Origin: Icerya purchasi
Taxonomy: Eukaryota; Arthropoda; Insecta; Hemiptera; Monophlebidae
Assembly: GCA_039619475.1 (NCBI GenBank)
Contig: CM077116.1
Location: forward strand, 304,456,464 to 304,520,463
DNA length: 64,000 bases
Reading direction: 5' to 3'
The notes under the pieces were generated by a model. The model was not told where the DNA came from and ran no database searches. It worked only from the letters and a program-made list of their open reading frames with translations. The first letter of the stretch is position 1, and every line of letters begins with the position of its first letter. The translations under genes and the position numbers were made by a program. Shown in pieces: positions 25,473-37,546 of this stretch.

Positions 25473-26401
25473 CAGTAAAACCCCGATTATCCATGTTAAT
25501 TAGGGATATACGGGAAAACACGGTTAACCCGCCGCCGGCTGTTCCGCGAGTTTTTATGTATTCCAAGCATTGCAACCGCACGTAATATGTGGGTCGGTTC
25601 GGCTCTTCACTCCATTTCCTATTATGAAATGATAGCTGACCATCTACGATTGCAATTGTATAATTTTCTGTATTGTTTTGCTTTTTTGCTTCATAATAAA
25701 TACGTATAATAGTGTACTGTATATGAAATGATAGATGTGATGTAAAACCCCTTTTAGCGAGAAGGAGACTGGATTATTTAGACTAATTTAATTAAGTAAA
25801 TGCTGTATAATGTACAGTAGATTTATAAAATTCAAACTTTTTATTCATTTTAAATACTGTATTAATGACAAGACAAAGAAATAAGAACACAAAGTAGAGT
25901 ACAGACAAAAATGAAATGAACGTTAACTGCAGAAAAAGTCTTATAAAAAGGAATAGAATAACTTAGATATTAATTTTTATGAAAAAAGTCAGTCAGTTTC
26001 TTCTGTCTGTCCGGAATCTCTTTCTCTTTTATCTTCATCTGGAGATGTTCTAATTGCAGAATGTCTGTGAATACGTCTGTCTGCTGATCGAAATACGTGT
26101 TCACAGTCTGCATACTATCCAACGCAATTTTACAGCTTACTCGCTGTTCTGCTATTTCGACTTGCTCTTCATTTTCCGATTCAGAATCCGCATTGATTTC
26201 ATTTAACATTTCTTCATCAGTAAAAATATGCTAACCAGGATCAATTTCATCGCTTTATATCCACTCATTCATATTTTCATCATCAACATGTTCAAATTCC
26301 TTCCTATCATAATTTGAAACCTTTTTTGCAGGAAACACACGAGTTTAAAGAGATGCACGGTTAATCCGCCGTTAAAACACACACGGATAATCGCGGTTTT
26401 A

Positions 26402-26404
<3 letters not shown>
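25473..26404 (-). mobile_element. Tigger/pogo DNA transposon, internally deleted
   Basis: Terminal inverted repeats CAGTAAAACCCCGATTATCC (left) and the complement of GGATAATCGCGGTTTTACTG (right) bound a 932-bp element flanked by TA on both sides. This is the target duplication of the Tc1/mariner/pogo superfamily. The TIR closely resembles the standard Tigger end (CAGT...CTCGATTATCCG). The minus-strand frame at 25970-26209 supplies the C-terminal tail of a transposase. The catalytic DDE and CENP-B-type DNA-binding parts are missing. The copy sits inside a TA microsatellite. Confidence 0.9.
25970..26209 (-). pseudogene. Tigger transposase C-terminal fragment
   Basis: About 80 residues. An acidic stretch (DSESENEEQVEIAEQ) is followed by ALDSMQTVNTYFDQQ and a basic end, RQKKLTDFF. 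Pogo/Tigger transposases usually end this way: an acidic linker, an 'AL..I..YFEQQ' helix, then '(Q)xKITDFF'. No catalytic residues remain, so it cannot transpose DNA. It lies between the two TIRs of the 25473-26404 element and reads on the minus strand. Confidence 0.8.

Positions 26405-26454
<50 letters not shown>
26405..26454. repeat. (TA)25 microsatellite
   Basis: A perfect run that abuts the Tigger TIR on the left and a SINE body on the right. Confidence 0.97.
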
Positions 26455-26457
<3 letters not shown>

Positions 26458-26693
26458 GTGAAAGGTAATGGCAAACCACCACGTACAACATCATATGCGC
26501 GCTAGATCAGTACACAGCAGACAACACGGGACTACACTTGTAGCGCGATAGCAAGCGACTGCAATCAGTTCCGAATGAAGTCTTGCCGTTGCATATAGCA
26601 ATTGCCTAGTACACTACCTATATCTGTATAGCTGAGATGTACAATTAGGTTGCCCATCAACCAATAAGGTAGAGGAGAGAAAGAAGGAGAAGA
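26455..26693 (+). mobile_element. SINE copy B (5' truncated)
   Basis: Matches the body of the SINE at 58529-58902. Shared blocks include ATGGCAAACCACCACGTACA, ACATCATATGCGC, GTACACAGCAGA, CTTGTAGCGCGATA and CAGTTCCGAATG. The tRNA-like head is absent. The tail after AGGTTGCCCATCAACC becomes a purine run (GAGGAGAGAAAGAAGGAG). Confidence 0.85.
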
Positions 26694-27144
26694 TATATAT
26701 ATATATATGAGGCAACCTTAAAGTCGGCACGTATAAAACTTACGTATATTTCCGTTTGCGCTTTTATAAAAAAAATGTATGCGTTCTTTTTTATTTAAAT
26801 TTCTAGTTAATTTTGAAAATTATTTCTGTAGCATTGAAGTAAACAATATCTTATAATTTATGTGGTAGACGTAAAGAAAAGAAAAAAACAAAAAAGATTA
26901 ATCATAACAGCATCAAACTCAGTTACTGGAGATCGATGAAAGTGTTCAAAAATTGAGATTAAATACATCTGTATTCGTAGATTTCGATTAGAGCTTTTGG
27001 TTTTGAACTTCAATGAAATTCCATTTTATTGTTTTTTCCTTAACATTAAGGAATAGTGAGGTCATAAAATGGCAAGGTACCCGGTGTGAAAAATTTGTCG
27101 GTCTTGTGCTTTCATGAGAGTCGCATAAAGACTCAGCCATAAGC
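26694..27144. other. Non-coding, nothing recognised
   Basis: AT-rich spacer with a short TA repeat at its left edge. Confidence 0.5.
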
Positions 27145-27887
27145 GCAGTTGATTAGTTTTTTTTTTTTTGTGGGCGCGCCAGCGGCATTGACCCAACAAC
27201 AAGAAAACTAAGCTAAGAAATTAAATAACTAAGCGGTCCAAAATGGACGCAACAAAAAACAGCAGTGCAGGCACCACAGAAGATGAAGGAAAGGAGAGGA
27301 TAAAAAAAGAGTTATAGGGAGTAGGGAGACCTAATGACAAGAGCTGACCACATGATCAGGACACTCAAAGAAAATGTGATCAGCATCATATATACGTTGA
27401 GGATCACAATCGTGAAGAGAACAATAAGGGGAGAAGGTGACAAAGCAAGTCGAAAGCGATAGGAGGGGAGGAGAAAATGATTGATCCGGAGAAGAATTAG
27501 GGAGACAATAGAAGAGCGACGACCGAAAGTAATAGAATGGAACCAAGACAGGGAATGAGAAATCGGCTAAATAAAACGATAATGCGAATGACGATTAGAA
27601 AATAGGGAGGGATAAATATCCCGCCAAAGTCTGGCGTGATTGGAGGTGGATAAGGAAACGATATCTGAAGAAGGGAAATAATGGTTGAGGAATGAATCAA
27701 GGCGACCAGCAGAACGAGCCAAAGAATCGGCTGCGTCATTGCCATCATTTCCGGAATGACTGGGAACCTATAAAAAATCAATAAGAATAGAACTAGATGA
27801 CTGCAGAGTGGAGGTAAGAGAACGAATTGAGAGAATAATATTATCAGAGGAATGTGAAGGAGGAGAGGATAGGGCAGTTGATTAGTT
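27145..27887 (-). mobile_element. LINE fragment (RNase H/zinc end) with perfect 14-bp TSD
   Basis: The insertion spans 27159-27873 and is flanked by identical 14-bp copies of GCAGTTGATTAGTT at 27145-27158 and 27874-27887. The target duplication begins immediately beside the T-run that represents its A-tail. On the minus strand, read with frameshifts, it carries the end of RNase H (VPSHSGNDGNDAADSLARSA, near 27750-27690) and then a knuckle-like region (CSLHDCDPQRIYDADHIFFEC, near 27420-27355). It is a 5'-truncated I/R1-type LINE copy. The 49920-50670 fragment carries the same 'DSLARS...FLDSFPFSDFLSL' text, so the two are one family. The family is unusually purine-rich on the plus strand here. 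Confidence 0.9.
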
Positions 27888-28189
27888 CATCATAAAGACC
27901 GTACCAGTGAAATCAGTTTATTCAGACTCCATGAACAGGACATAACGGATATGCAAATAATGTATAGCGTAGAAGAAACATTCGCGGAACTTCACTATAT
28001 TGTAGTATAGGAAAAAGTCGACTGATACAATTACATTCGGTTAAAATAAAGGCTAGTTTTGACAGCGATCCTGATGTCGCTCGATAGTTCCTCATTAGGG
28101 AGCTGTTTTTATGATACGTCGATACCCAGTCTGTTCTATACATATTTCCACTAATCGTTTTCTTATCTGGTATATTCGCGGTCGTGTTA

Positions 28190-28222
<33 letters not shown>

Positions 28223-29133
28223 AATATTAAATTATAAACTTTACTCTTGTTTTAATCTTTCTGCGTATTACAAAGATGATGAGCAAACCATCTAGGCTGG
28301 AATATTTGGATATATATATATGTCCTTTCCGACAGTTAATATATACATATATATCCGATTATCAACTCCAACACCGACGGAGTAACTTATTTCTTATACT
28401 CATAATCTTAAGGTTGCGTGTTCATTTTTCGGTTTATTTTACCGGTGATGTATTGTACTTCTTTATTTAGAGATTATGTACCGGCAAATTGATCTATTTT
28501 ACATTCGCACGTACAGATTGTTTTCTTCCAAATAGAATGTTTTTTGTATGTAAATATATAATAGCTAGTTGACACTACGTTAAATAATACTTAGAAGAAT
28601 TAAATTGGCGAATTACATTACTCAGTTAGATTTGAAAATCTTAAACCACACCATCACTATTACATATTATTTTGCACAATTCATGCAACTTCATTCCGTG
28701 AAACACAGCGATGGCAAAGTAATAATGTTACTTTCAGAGTTGAGATACCTTTTAAAACGTCATGGACATACTTCCGAAGACATGATATGCCTACTGCGTA
28801 AACTTTTACATTATGAAATCATTACATACCTTCTGACTATTTATTTTTATTGAAACATTCTTCGTACCAAACTTCTCTCCTATTGACAGCCGACTTTTGT
28901 AGGATCGCACACGACATCCACGAATAATAAAATAAGAGGTTGGCATGTCGTTCAGTACCAGCGACGAGCTAAACAAATTTCGGCGACAGCAGAAGTGATT
29001 AAAAAAAAATCGAGGGTCGCTGAAAGATTTTTCTTGTTTTTTTAAACTTGCACGAATGTGTGTGCTAATCGAAAGAAATATTAATTGTTATAACTCTTAT
29101 AACTGATAGAACGGTAATTCTCTTTTGTTTCAG
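27888..29133. other. Non-coding upstream of the first Dscam exon found
   Basis: Holds an (ATT)n microsatellite at 28188-28220. It ends in a pyrimidine-rich tract and TTTCAG acceptor (29123-29133) for the exon at 29134. The open frame at 28605-28853 has no recognisable domain. No Ig1 exon was seen. Confidence 0.55.
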
Positions 29134-29292
29134 TGATAAGACAGAACTACGAAATTCAAGTCTACGATGAAACCGCTTTGTCGGGCAATGTGGCCGTATT
29201 TAAATGTATCGCTCCGGCCGAAATTTCCGAGTTCGTCGATATTACTTCTTGGATGTGCGGTTCTCGCAGTATATACACCGATAGTTCCCCGG
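29134..29292 (+). CDS. Dscam: Dscam exon, first half of Ig2
   Basis: Encodes about 53 residues starting (V)IRQNYEIQVYDETALSG, then VAVFKC with the first Ig cysteine, and DITSW with the core tryptophan, ending DSSPG. The signature 'Y-E-x-x-V-Y-D-E...GN-x-A-V-x-K-C...V-x-S-W' is specific to the Dscam Ig2 N-terminal half, the segment encoded by the exon 4 cluster in fly Dscam1. It starts in phase 1 after a TTTCAG acceptor and ends in phase 1 at a GTGAGT donor (29293). The frame stays open past the donor to 29450, but the donor is strong and the residues beyond it are unlike Dscam. No sister exon was recognised nearby, so splicing here is presumably constitutive. Confidence 0.9.
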
Positions 29293-30339
29293 GTGAGTTC
29301 ATTTATCGGTCGATTAAATTAACGACATTTTCGCGATATTGCCTAAAAACTTATTCCTTCATTTCCGCCATCCTATCTTATACTTATTTTTGTTTTTTCA
29401 TTCTTTTTTTCTTTTTTTTTTGTGCAATAAAATTGACGAGACTCTTGTAAAGTAATGGTCAAAAAAACTGCTACAATCTAATACCTTTTAAAGAATGGAT
29501 TTTATTATTGCTATTTGAAGGGAAAAAAACTACATTACGCGGAATAAACGTTCCATTCGTTCACAGGTTCACAAATTGCGGATGTTGTTGTAGCTTGCCG
29601 GGTAAATTCGAAATCTCGAGAGGGTTGAAGGAAAATGTGTTGAGCAGCAGATGAAGTGACCCGGATTATACTACGAAACAGCGGGGGGAAGACGGTTCCC
29701 TGTGCATAATTGAGTCGAGCGAGCATTAATTTAAATATTAATTACATTAATTACAAACGTAGCCTCGCGCGTTTTCGAAGAATACAAATAACGGAATATT
29801 CGAAAGTTACATTGAAAAATTTTACGCTATCGTAAATTATTTGTAACGACTGATCGTTAAAATTTATGTAAAACCGAATTGTTTTTGTTAATCTCGTTAC
29901 TTATTTAGTATTACTGTGTCCAACTAAAATTACTAATACGTGTCTTCCTTATTAATAATAACTAATGACAAATAAAACAAAGAACCTATAAATTGAAATA
30001 GTTGACTGCGAATAGTGGAACTATGTTTATCGCCGAATTATTACGATCGATATTTAAAATGATAATTTTCGTTTCTGGTACTTTGATTCTTAACAGTAGG
30101 TACCGACGACTCCGAAATTAATATTTTAACCGATACGAACGTAAGACTAAGCGACACACATCATCAGATTTTGCGCACAAAGATGTTTTGCTGATTTCGT
30201 ATATATAAAGATATTTTTTTTTTCTCGTGCAGATCTTTAAAATTAACTAAGATATTATACTCGCACTTTTGATCCTTTCGATCATTTCGATCAAGTCTTA
30301 TCACTTTCAAGTTGAAGGGATAAGGTAGTCATCAGCAGA
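29293..30339. other. Dscam intron, no feature
   Basis: Start of the 12.4-kb intron. No gene or repeat recognised. Confidence 0.5.
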
Positions 30340-30650
30340 TTATTCCGATTGGGTCATATACCGGCTCACCCATGGCCACTTACTAAATGAAAGTGAAGCT
30401 CCTCAATGTGCCGTGTACGATGTCACCCTCACCATTCACCGCATCCTCACCGAATCACACTCCTTGGAAAAAAAATCTCTCAACCTACCTTCTTATCTTC
30501 CCCTCATCCTTAAAGACAACTCTTCTTCGCTGTCCAATTTAATTATTTCCCTTCATAAGTCCGACTTCCACTCGATAATCTAAACCTCCTTCTCTTCCCG
30601 TACCTCTAGAGCCATAGTTGCTGTACATGGCACGTAAATCCAATTTAATA
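30340..30650 (+). pseudogene. LINE zinc-knuckle 3' end
   Basis: Reads RLTHGHLLNESEAPQCAVYD, then VTLTIHRILTE and a leucine-rich tail ending at a stop near 30583. It matches the I/R1-type end 'RLRIGHTRLTHGHLL....C..C...LTV.HIL.EC', with one cysteine lost (CAVYD for C-x2-C). It is pyrimidine-rich on this strand, like the fragment at 50 kb. Only the last part of the element and a short UTR are present. Confidence 0.75.
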
Positions 30651-32849
30651 ATAACATACTCGCAGTTAATAGTGCGGTCGTTTTTTGTTAGCCGATGCTG
30701 TCAATTCTTACAATCGATATATCCTTTTTTGCGGAATGACGGATAATAATTTTTATAAAAAATTCCTCGACACACCGCTACTGCCAATAAGTTTCATTTC
30801 CTTTTTAAAGTACCTCAAACATTTGCAAAAACTCTTTTTAGGAAATCCTTCAATGAGGTTGCGGGAAAAATACAAAAATCCTACAAGTACGAATTTTTTC
30901 CGATATTTTAGCGGCTAATCTGAATTTTTGTCAACGTTTAAAATTTTTAAAATTCCATATTTTACCAACCTTTGCGGACGAGTGATGGAAGACAATTCGG
31001 CATGCGTAGTTGTTGTTATAACGGTTTACCGTGAATTGTTTGCGCGAATTGTGTCGGAAAAAAATTAAAACTCGTACGTGTTGTCAAAAACTCGCGATAA
31101 AATTTATAAAACTAAATATGTTTTAGACACCCCCCCCCCCTCGTTACGCTTCTGCCTTGTACCAACTCATATTTAAACTGCGAACTGACCCTGCAGTGTC
31201 GTGTGTTTAATAATTGGATAAAGTACGCACCGCTGACCATGAAGTAAATCGGACTCTCTTTAACAAGCGTCGCTACATACGCGACGTGCGCAAGCAGATA
31301 TTCCAAGTTGCAGGCTATTAATACAGCTCTATCAGTTTTTGGGGGAAGCGGGATAGAAAATTGAGGCAATTAAAAGATTCGAGTTTTGGAGATGACACAT
31401 GTTAGTAAGAGTAAAGAGTTAACAGCCTCCTCACATATCGAAATCTAGATGTACTACACTTCTTCTCTACCCTACTTGTAAACGGTTGCTTTCAAATTTT
31501 CGCAGGTGAAGAAAAAAGACATGAAGCTGGATACAACAACAGCTGCTTTCAATTTTTCGAAATAATTACCACGGAGACACACCTATAGTGTGTGAGAATA
31601 CTTTTCGCGTGTCAAACCAGATTGTTGCATCGGTACAAGCGTATAAAACATTTCAAAGTTTAAATTTCTCATGCTTTAAAAAGGAGTTTTAAATTGTCAT
31701 CAACAACAACGAGATATTTCACCGGAGATCGCTTTAATGCTTGTATCGACTACCGACTGTGGTGATTGTTGAAAAGACAAAATACAGTGTGCTGGAGAGG
31801 GAGGATCAGATATTTTTTTAATTTTGATTCCGTCGATGTGAAATTTTTCGTTTTTTTTTTTTGCTTTTGTTTTTATGTGCCTGCCAAGCTAATTTTCCAT
31901 CTAAAACTAGTGTAATTAAGAAAATAAAATACTAATAAGAATCGATCGTAATATAAAATTTAGAAATAGCCGTTGAATAGTTAACTTTCAATCAGTCCAG
32001 ACATACGCCTCCCGAAACACAGACACTCATTCGCTGCCGCCGCTTTTATTTTCAAAACGAAAACCTCAAAACATCTGATCTCGGTGGAAATCCTAAGTCA
32101 AAATATTAGAAAAAAAAGAAACGAACAGAAGCGCGATTTCACAGTAAATAAAAACACTTATTAACGCGAACGAGAAAAAAATGGAATAACGCCCGCGATA
32201 GTTTAATTTGACCGATTTCAATTCAATTAGAGACATACTTCGAAACTGGCTCGGTAAACGAGATAGGGCACACATCGGAAACAGCATTCAAGATCAATTT
32301 TCGTTTGTCAGGCTCTATGAAAATTACAGAATTTGACAGCATCGTAAATACGAGGTAAAGCACATGTCACATTCGTTCCAACTTTATCCGCTGACAGTGT
32401 AAGCCTTATTATTACTGTGCGCTTTAAGATTGACAGATTTTTTTCGATATTGCAAAAGTCTCTGCTTAAAGAATTCTTTCGAAATTGCACTTAAAAATTA
32501 GGCCTGTTTCAAAAAAAGAAAAAAAAATCCTCCGATAATGGAAAATTTTTCTCGATCAATTTATATTAGGACAAAAATGCAATCACTAAAAACGAAAAAC
32601 ATAAATTGTACACAAAAAGTGGTAGAAACGTCCAGTTAGTTGAAAGATAAAACTGGCCTTCGCCTTCATAATGTTTCGTGTACATTTTTATGTTTTTTAT
32701 GATTTTATTTTTGTAATTAAAATTTAAAATACACTCAACATGGAATTAAGAAAATATTTATCGATAGGAGCCTATGAGAATTGTTAAAACGTTCCGAATA
32801 AAAGTACTGATATAGATGACTGTGATAAAACAAAATTCGTATATACACA
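30651..32849. other. Dscam intron, no gene recognised
   Basis: Contains a C11 tract (31130-31140). Open frames on either strand show no known domain. Confidence 0.5.
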
Positions 32850-34141
32850 TATTACTTTGCACAAGAAAGGATCACCCGAATGCTGTGAAAACTATCGAAC
32901 TATCTCACTGATACCGCGTATAAGCAAAGTGATGATCAAAATTATATACGATCGTTTGTATTGTCTGATGCACACTCAGATTCCGCCAGAGTAGGCTGGT
33001 TTTACAAAAAGAAGGGGAACAAAGGAACAGATCCTCAATCTTAGATTACTTATTGAAAAAGCGCGTGAATATAATATCCCAGCTGTACTCTGTTTCGTCG
33101 ATTATAAGAAAGCTTTCGACTGTGCGCATTGGTCGAAAATGTGGTCGATATTAATAGATATGGGCGCGCCAGCACATTTAGTATGGCTGATCAAGCAGCT
33201 ATATGTAAAAACTTCAGCAAAAGTCCGGATAAATAATGGAATTTACTCGAAAGAGTTTTATCCTGCGTGGGGTGTACGCCAGGGATGTATTCTTTCACCG
33301 CTACTTTTTAACTTACATATATGGTGAATTCATAATGCGCAGAATACAGCAAATCGATTCAACAAATGGTACAGTCAACGGTTGCTCAGTGTACATCTCT
33401 AATCTCCGATATGCGGATGGCACCACTTTAGTAGCAAAAAACTAAGAGATCGACTGGTAAAAATCAGTGCAGAATATGGCTTTCAAGTTAATGCCCAACA
33501 ATACGTGAAATTAAGGGTATTGAAGTAGTACGCCGCTTTACATATTTAGGCTCTATAGTGGAAAACAGCGGCGAATGTAAAAGTGAGATACGCCACAGAA
33601 CACAGATTACACGCAACGCAATGAGCCGTTTGAAAAGAATTTGGTCTGACTCCGCTGTTAGTAACATGTAAAGATTCGGCTAGTGAACTCCCTCGTCTTC
33701 TCAGTGTTTTTATATGGTGCGGAGACCTGGTCGTTGACCAGCGCAGACAAAAAATATATAGACGCACTCAAAATGTAGTGCTGGAGGCGTATGCTGCGTG
33801 TCCCATGAATAACTAGGAGAACCAATGTCTCCGTACTAAATGAGATTGGTAACCCGAAGCGGCTATCGTCGGTGGTGCTCTATAGGATGCTGCGGTATTT
33901 TGGTCATGTGATCAGAGCGGACAATTTGGAAACGCTGCTCATCCAAGGAAAGGTCAACGGAAGAAGAAGTCGAGATCGTGCGCCGACTATATGGTCGGAT
34001 GCAGTGTGCAAAGCTGCTAGTCGTACCTTTCAGGATTGTGTGCGCATCGCAAGGGATCGAAATTGTTGGCGCAGTCTCATCAACCCCCCTACATGGGGTG
34101 AAACGATTCGATAATAATAATATATATATATATATATATAT
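32850..34141 (+). pseudogene. RTE-like LINE, RT to 3' end, decayed (copy 1)
   Basis: Encodes a reverse transcriptase starting within the fingers: CCENYRTISLIPRISKVM (about 32880-32935), GTKEQILNLRLLIEK, CFVDYKKAFD (33091-33120, carrying the first catalytic Asp), and GVRQGCILSPLLFN (33271-33312). The palm reads YADG (about 33408-33419) where YADD is required, so a catalytic Asp is lost. Broken thumb sequences follow, then an open C-terminal frame (33872-34111: LRYFGHVIRADNLE, GRRSRDRAPTIWSDA). The tail is ATAATAATA passing into (TA)n at 34120-34141. RTE-group LINEs typically end in short tandem repeats rather than poly-A. Several frameshifts and stops lie between 33320 and 33870. Confidence 0.85.
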
Positions 34142-34893
34142 CCGAGAGAAAGGAACTGGCCCCCTACTCTCATTAGTGCCATTGGACTTTGTACATTACG
34201 AACCTTAACTTCACAATCCCCAACGTCCTGTCAAGGGTATGGGACTTACTTTACTTTTATATGTATATATAGATATCGTCCATTTTGGCCTTGCAAGGGG
34301 CTGTGCCCCTTGACTGTTCTTGCTTACATTTCTGTCTCTTTCTCTTCTATATGTTGTATAAAATGATCAAAATGTACAAAGTAGTTCTAAATCGGTTCGT
34401 ATGAATATAGGTTAGGCACAAGCAGACGTAAAAAAAAAAAAAACGGGACAATAGTGTAACCTCCTTCTTTTCGGAAGTCGGTAAAAATTAAAATATAACA
34501 TAAAATTAGGACATTTTTTCTAATGGGGGTCGGTCTAAGAATTACGTTGTAATTAATATATATTTGTATGCATAAATTCGATCCTTCTTCGCTAAAGAGA
34601 GGTCCTGTGGGCCTTCAGATAGTTAATAGCTAATAGCTGGTTTTAATATGTCGTTTTCCGCGAAATAAAAACATTCGACGATATCTTTAAACGGAATTTT
34701 TATTTTTTTAAATTTTACTCAGTTCGATTGTACTTTCGATACGAGTTGACAAAGAGGAAACTTAACTGTTAGTTTTTGAGCTAAATTATAATTTTAAGCT
34801 TTAAGACTTTCCAGAAGTTCATCATTCGAATATGGCCCTCGACGTAAAAGTATAACACAGTGTCATTAACATCTAATAATCGTGTAAAATATA
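34142..34893. other. Dscam intron spacer
   Basis: AT-rich; an A14 run near 34430. Nothing recognised. Confidence 0.5.
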
Positions 34894-37076
34894 CATACAT
34901 GCAGTGGCGGCTCGTTCATGTGTTCACATTCGCACGTGAACACCCTGGATTCAACTTTAAAAAAGTAGAATCCAATGTTTTTATTTATATTTATTATTTA
35001 TATATCACTATTAGTAAAATTAATGTTAAAAATAAATTGATTTTACATTTTTAAAAAGTAATTAAGTTTTGTCCGGAATTCTTTTAGTGTGAAGGCTACT
35101 TGTAGCGCGTGCGATCGAAAACCGTATAAGTACAATGTAGTAGTGTGTCAGAAAGATAAAAATGATGTTGTGTTAGTGCATGTGTTACATCGGCGTGATG
35201 GAGCACACTCGAATTGTGAACCAAATGATAGGCGTTGTTCTTGCAAGATTATATTTTGTAGGTGGGCAATACTTTAATGAAGTGAATTTGATTATAAACA
35301 GAATTAATCGATAAATTTTCATAAAACGATTATATGTTTTGCTGTTTATAACCATATTTGAATTTTGAAGGAAATAAAGTTTGATTGAAGCATATTTATG
35401 TGCTTATTTTTACTTTTATTTTATAAGAAAAGTGTATAATTGCATCTATATTATATCGATAGTGTTATTGTGTTGCATACATATACAAGTTAGTACAATA
35501 TTGTGTACATTTAAAAACAGTTATGTGTTTAAAATTACTGTGATTCTATTTGTCAACATTATAATTTCCAAATATTGAAATACAGTAAAAATTGGTTACA
35601 ACGGCATACCAATTAGCATTTAGCTTTGAAAGATTTATGCAGATGAATTTAACAAAAACATCATCCTCGATCTTTTTCAATGAAGAAATGAAATTTATAC
35701 AAACAGAGCAGATATGTATACCATTATTTTTTGTTCTGCTTATTTTGTTAGTGTGACATGTAAAATGCTTATTATAAATACAACATTGATGAAAACCTGC
35801 GGTAAGGCCATTGCAAAAAATATTAGAAAAAGACTGCTATACTCATTTTGTTATAATAAAAAATCGAAAAATTACAAATTTCTTCAAAAGTAAGAAAATA
35901 TCAAACCACTTCCGTTTTGGTACAGTTTCTTTTCTCTTACTCTTGCTTTATAGTGATTTAAGTTTTTTTATTATACTTTTATGTACAAAAAAGAAAGTGT
36001 GTGTTTTTTGGTTTTGACTAAGAAATATGTGCAGTTATAATTATAAATAAATGATTGCTTATTCAGCGTAATTTATGCCATAAAATATTTCGTGCCATTT
36101 TCGTAACGAACTGTTCATTAGTAGTAAATTTTGAACATTAAAAAATTATAATGCTTTATTTGATATGGGATATAACGACCAGATTATTCACTTCCTTGAA
36201 TGTTTTTATAACTAATTTCTACTGTATCTTATAATTTGTCATTTTATTATACTCTTGTTGGTGAGATATGCATTATGTAAAACTGATACTGTTCAAGATG
36301 TTGGCTGGATATTTTAGCATAAAAATTTAATTGTTTTTCTTTTTAAGCAAATTCAAAATAATTGTAATAATTGATAAATTAAAATAATGATAAAATATAA
36401 ATACATAGACTTAAAAAACAATAACAACCAACATTTTGCAAAATTTTAACTTTTGTTTGTTTTTAATGGTCTTAAATAAAAATATGTAACGAGTTTTCAC
36501 AGTTCATATTATTAAAATTAAAATTAAAATTAAAATATTTGGTAGAAACCACATCACTTTTAAAAATACTAATAACGTTTTGAATATGTATACACAGTCG
36601 ATCATTGGGAACACAGTTTAGTTTTTAATAATGGACCGCATATATTCATTCGAATATTTTCAATAATGACGTAGTTTCTACCTAAAATTGTAATTTTCTT
36701 AAGGATAAAAAGTACTAATTATATTCTTACTGAGTTTTTCGACACTAAAACGAATTAAAACATTTTTATGTAGCACAATGTGTGAAGACAGGTTAAATGC
36801 TTTAGCTATGTTATCAATTGAAAAACAGATGTTCCACAATATTCCTAACTTTCATGAAACTGTTATAGATTTTTTTTCTTTAAAGAAAGACAGAAGAATA
36901 GATTTAGTTTACAAGACTTTTAACCGAAAATTATTAATATGCGCACAGACACAGACACATATATACATACATATATATGTATATAGTTTTTGATAAATTT
37001 TTTTCAATAAATATTTGTGTAATGTTTAATATATTTAATTGTGAACCTCCACTTCTGTTACGAGCCTGCATACATG
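34894..37076 (+). mobile_element. hAT element with 8-bp TSD (ZMYM1-like type)
   Basis: The element spans 34902-37068 and is flanked by perfect 8-bp direct repeats CATACATG (34894-34901, 37069-37076), the hallmark size for hAT. The left end begins CAGTGGCGGCTCGTTCATG. The right end, read in complement, begins CAGGCTCGTAAC, which is the left end lacking TGGC-G. The CAGTGGCGGCT start is typical of hAT elements whose transposases resemble ZMYM1/ZNF862. A transposase remnant near the right end supports this. The interior between 35.1 and 36.7 kb is AT-rich and decayed. Confidence 0.85.
36778..36915 (+). pseudogene. hAT transposase C-terminal dimerisation fragment
   Basis: The frame reads MCEDRLNALAMLSIEKQMFH and then VIDFFSLKKDRRIDL. 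'M...RL..LALLSIE....' followed by 'DF..LK.RR' is the C-terminal end of the dimerisation domain in ZMYM1-like hAT transposases. No catalytic residues remain in frame. It sits about 150 bp from the right terminus, as expected for the transposase 3' end. Confidence 0.8.
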
Positions 37077-37250
37077 GTAGTTTTATTATAAAAGAATAAT
37101 CAGCATTTACATTTTCCTGAATGCCACCGATTTTATGCGAGAAGAGCAATTATTGCCAAGTTTTCTAAGTCTACTTAAACAGTTTTTTATTAAGTAATTA
37201 TTAGAACCAATAATGTGTAGATGGGAGTCAGGAATTTGAATTCTGATACG
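37077..37250. other. Short spacer between two hAT elements
   Basis: 174 bp of host intron DNA separate the two target-site duplications. Confidence 0.7.
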
Positions 37251-37546
37251 ATTTTGATTAGGGCTGGTGATTTTAACGGATATACGGATAACCCGGTTAA
37301 CCGCCGTATCGGTTTAAACCGATCATTCGGGTGAAAACCGTGTTTGCGGTTTTTACGGGTACGGTTAACCGTATGAAACGGTTAACCGTATTAATCGCGA
37401 TTTCAGTTAATCGTATAAATCAGTTAATCGTTTTAACAGTTATATAATAAAATTTAAAAAAAAATTTAAATATATCGTTAGAACTATAATTTTTTAATTG
37501 TTCGTATAGACGGTTATTTAATAAACTATAAAATTTTATTTTAGAG

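Noticed and set aside
26269..26457. Minus-strand frame starting with repeated Tyr-Ile
   Set aside because: It is the translation of the TA microsatellite plus the Tigger end.
28605..28853. 82-codon frame upstream of the first Dscam exon, considered as Ig1
   Set aside because: No Ig cysteines or Trp in the right places and no Dscam Ig1 text.
29293..29450. Extension of the first Ig2 exon to 29450
   Set aside because: A strong GTGAGT donor at 29293 gives a correct phase match with 41730. Residues past it are unlike Dscam and end in a T-rich tract.
35089..35277. Cysteine-containing frame as a TTF zinc finger of the second hAT
   Set aside because: Cysteines are present, but the spacing does not match a TTF finger that I can recognise.
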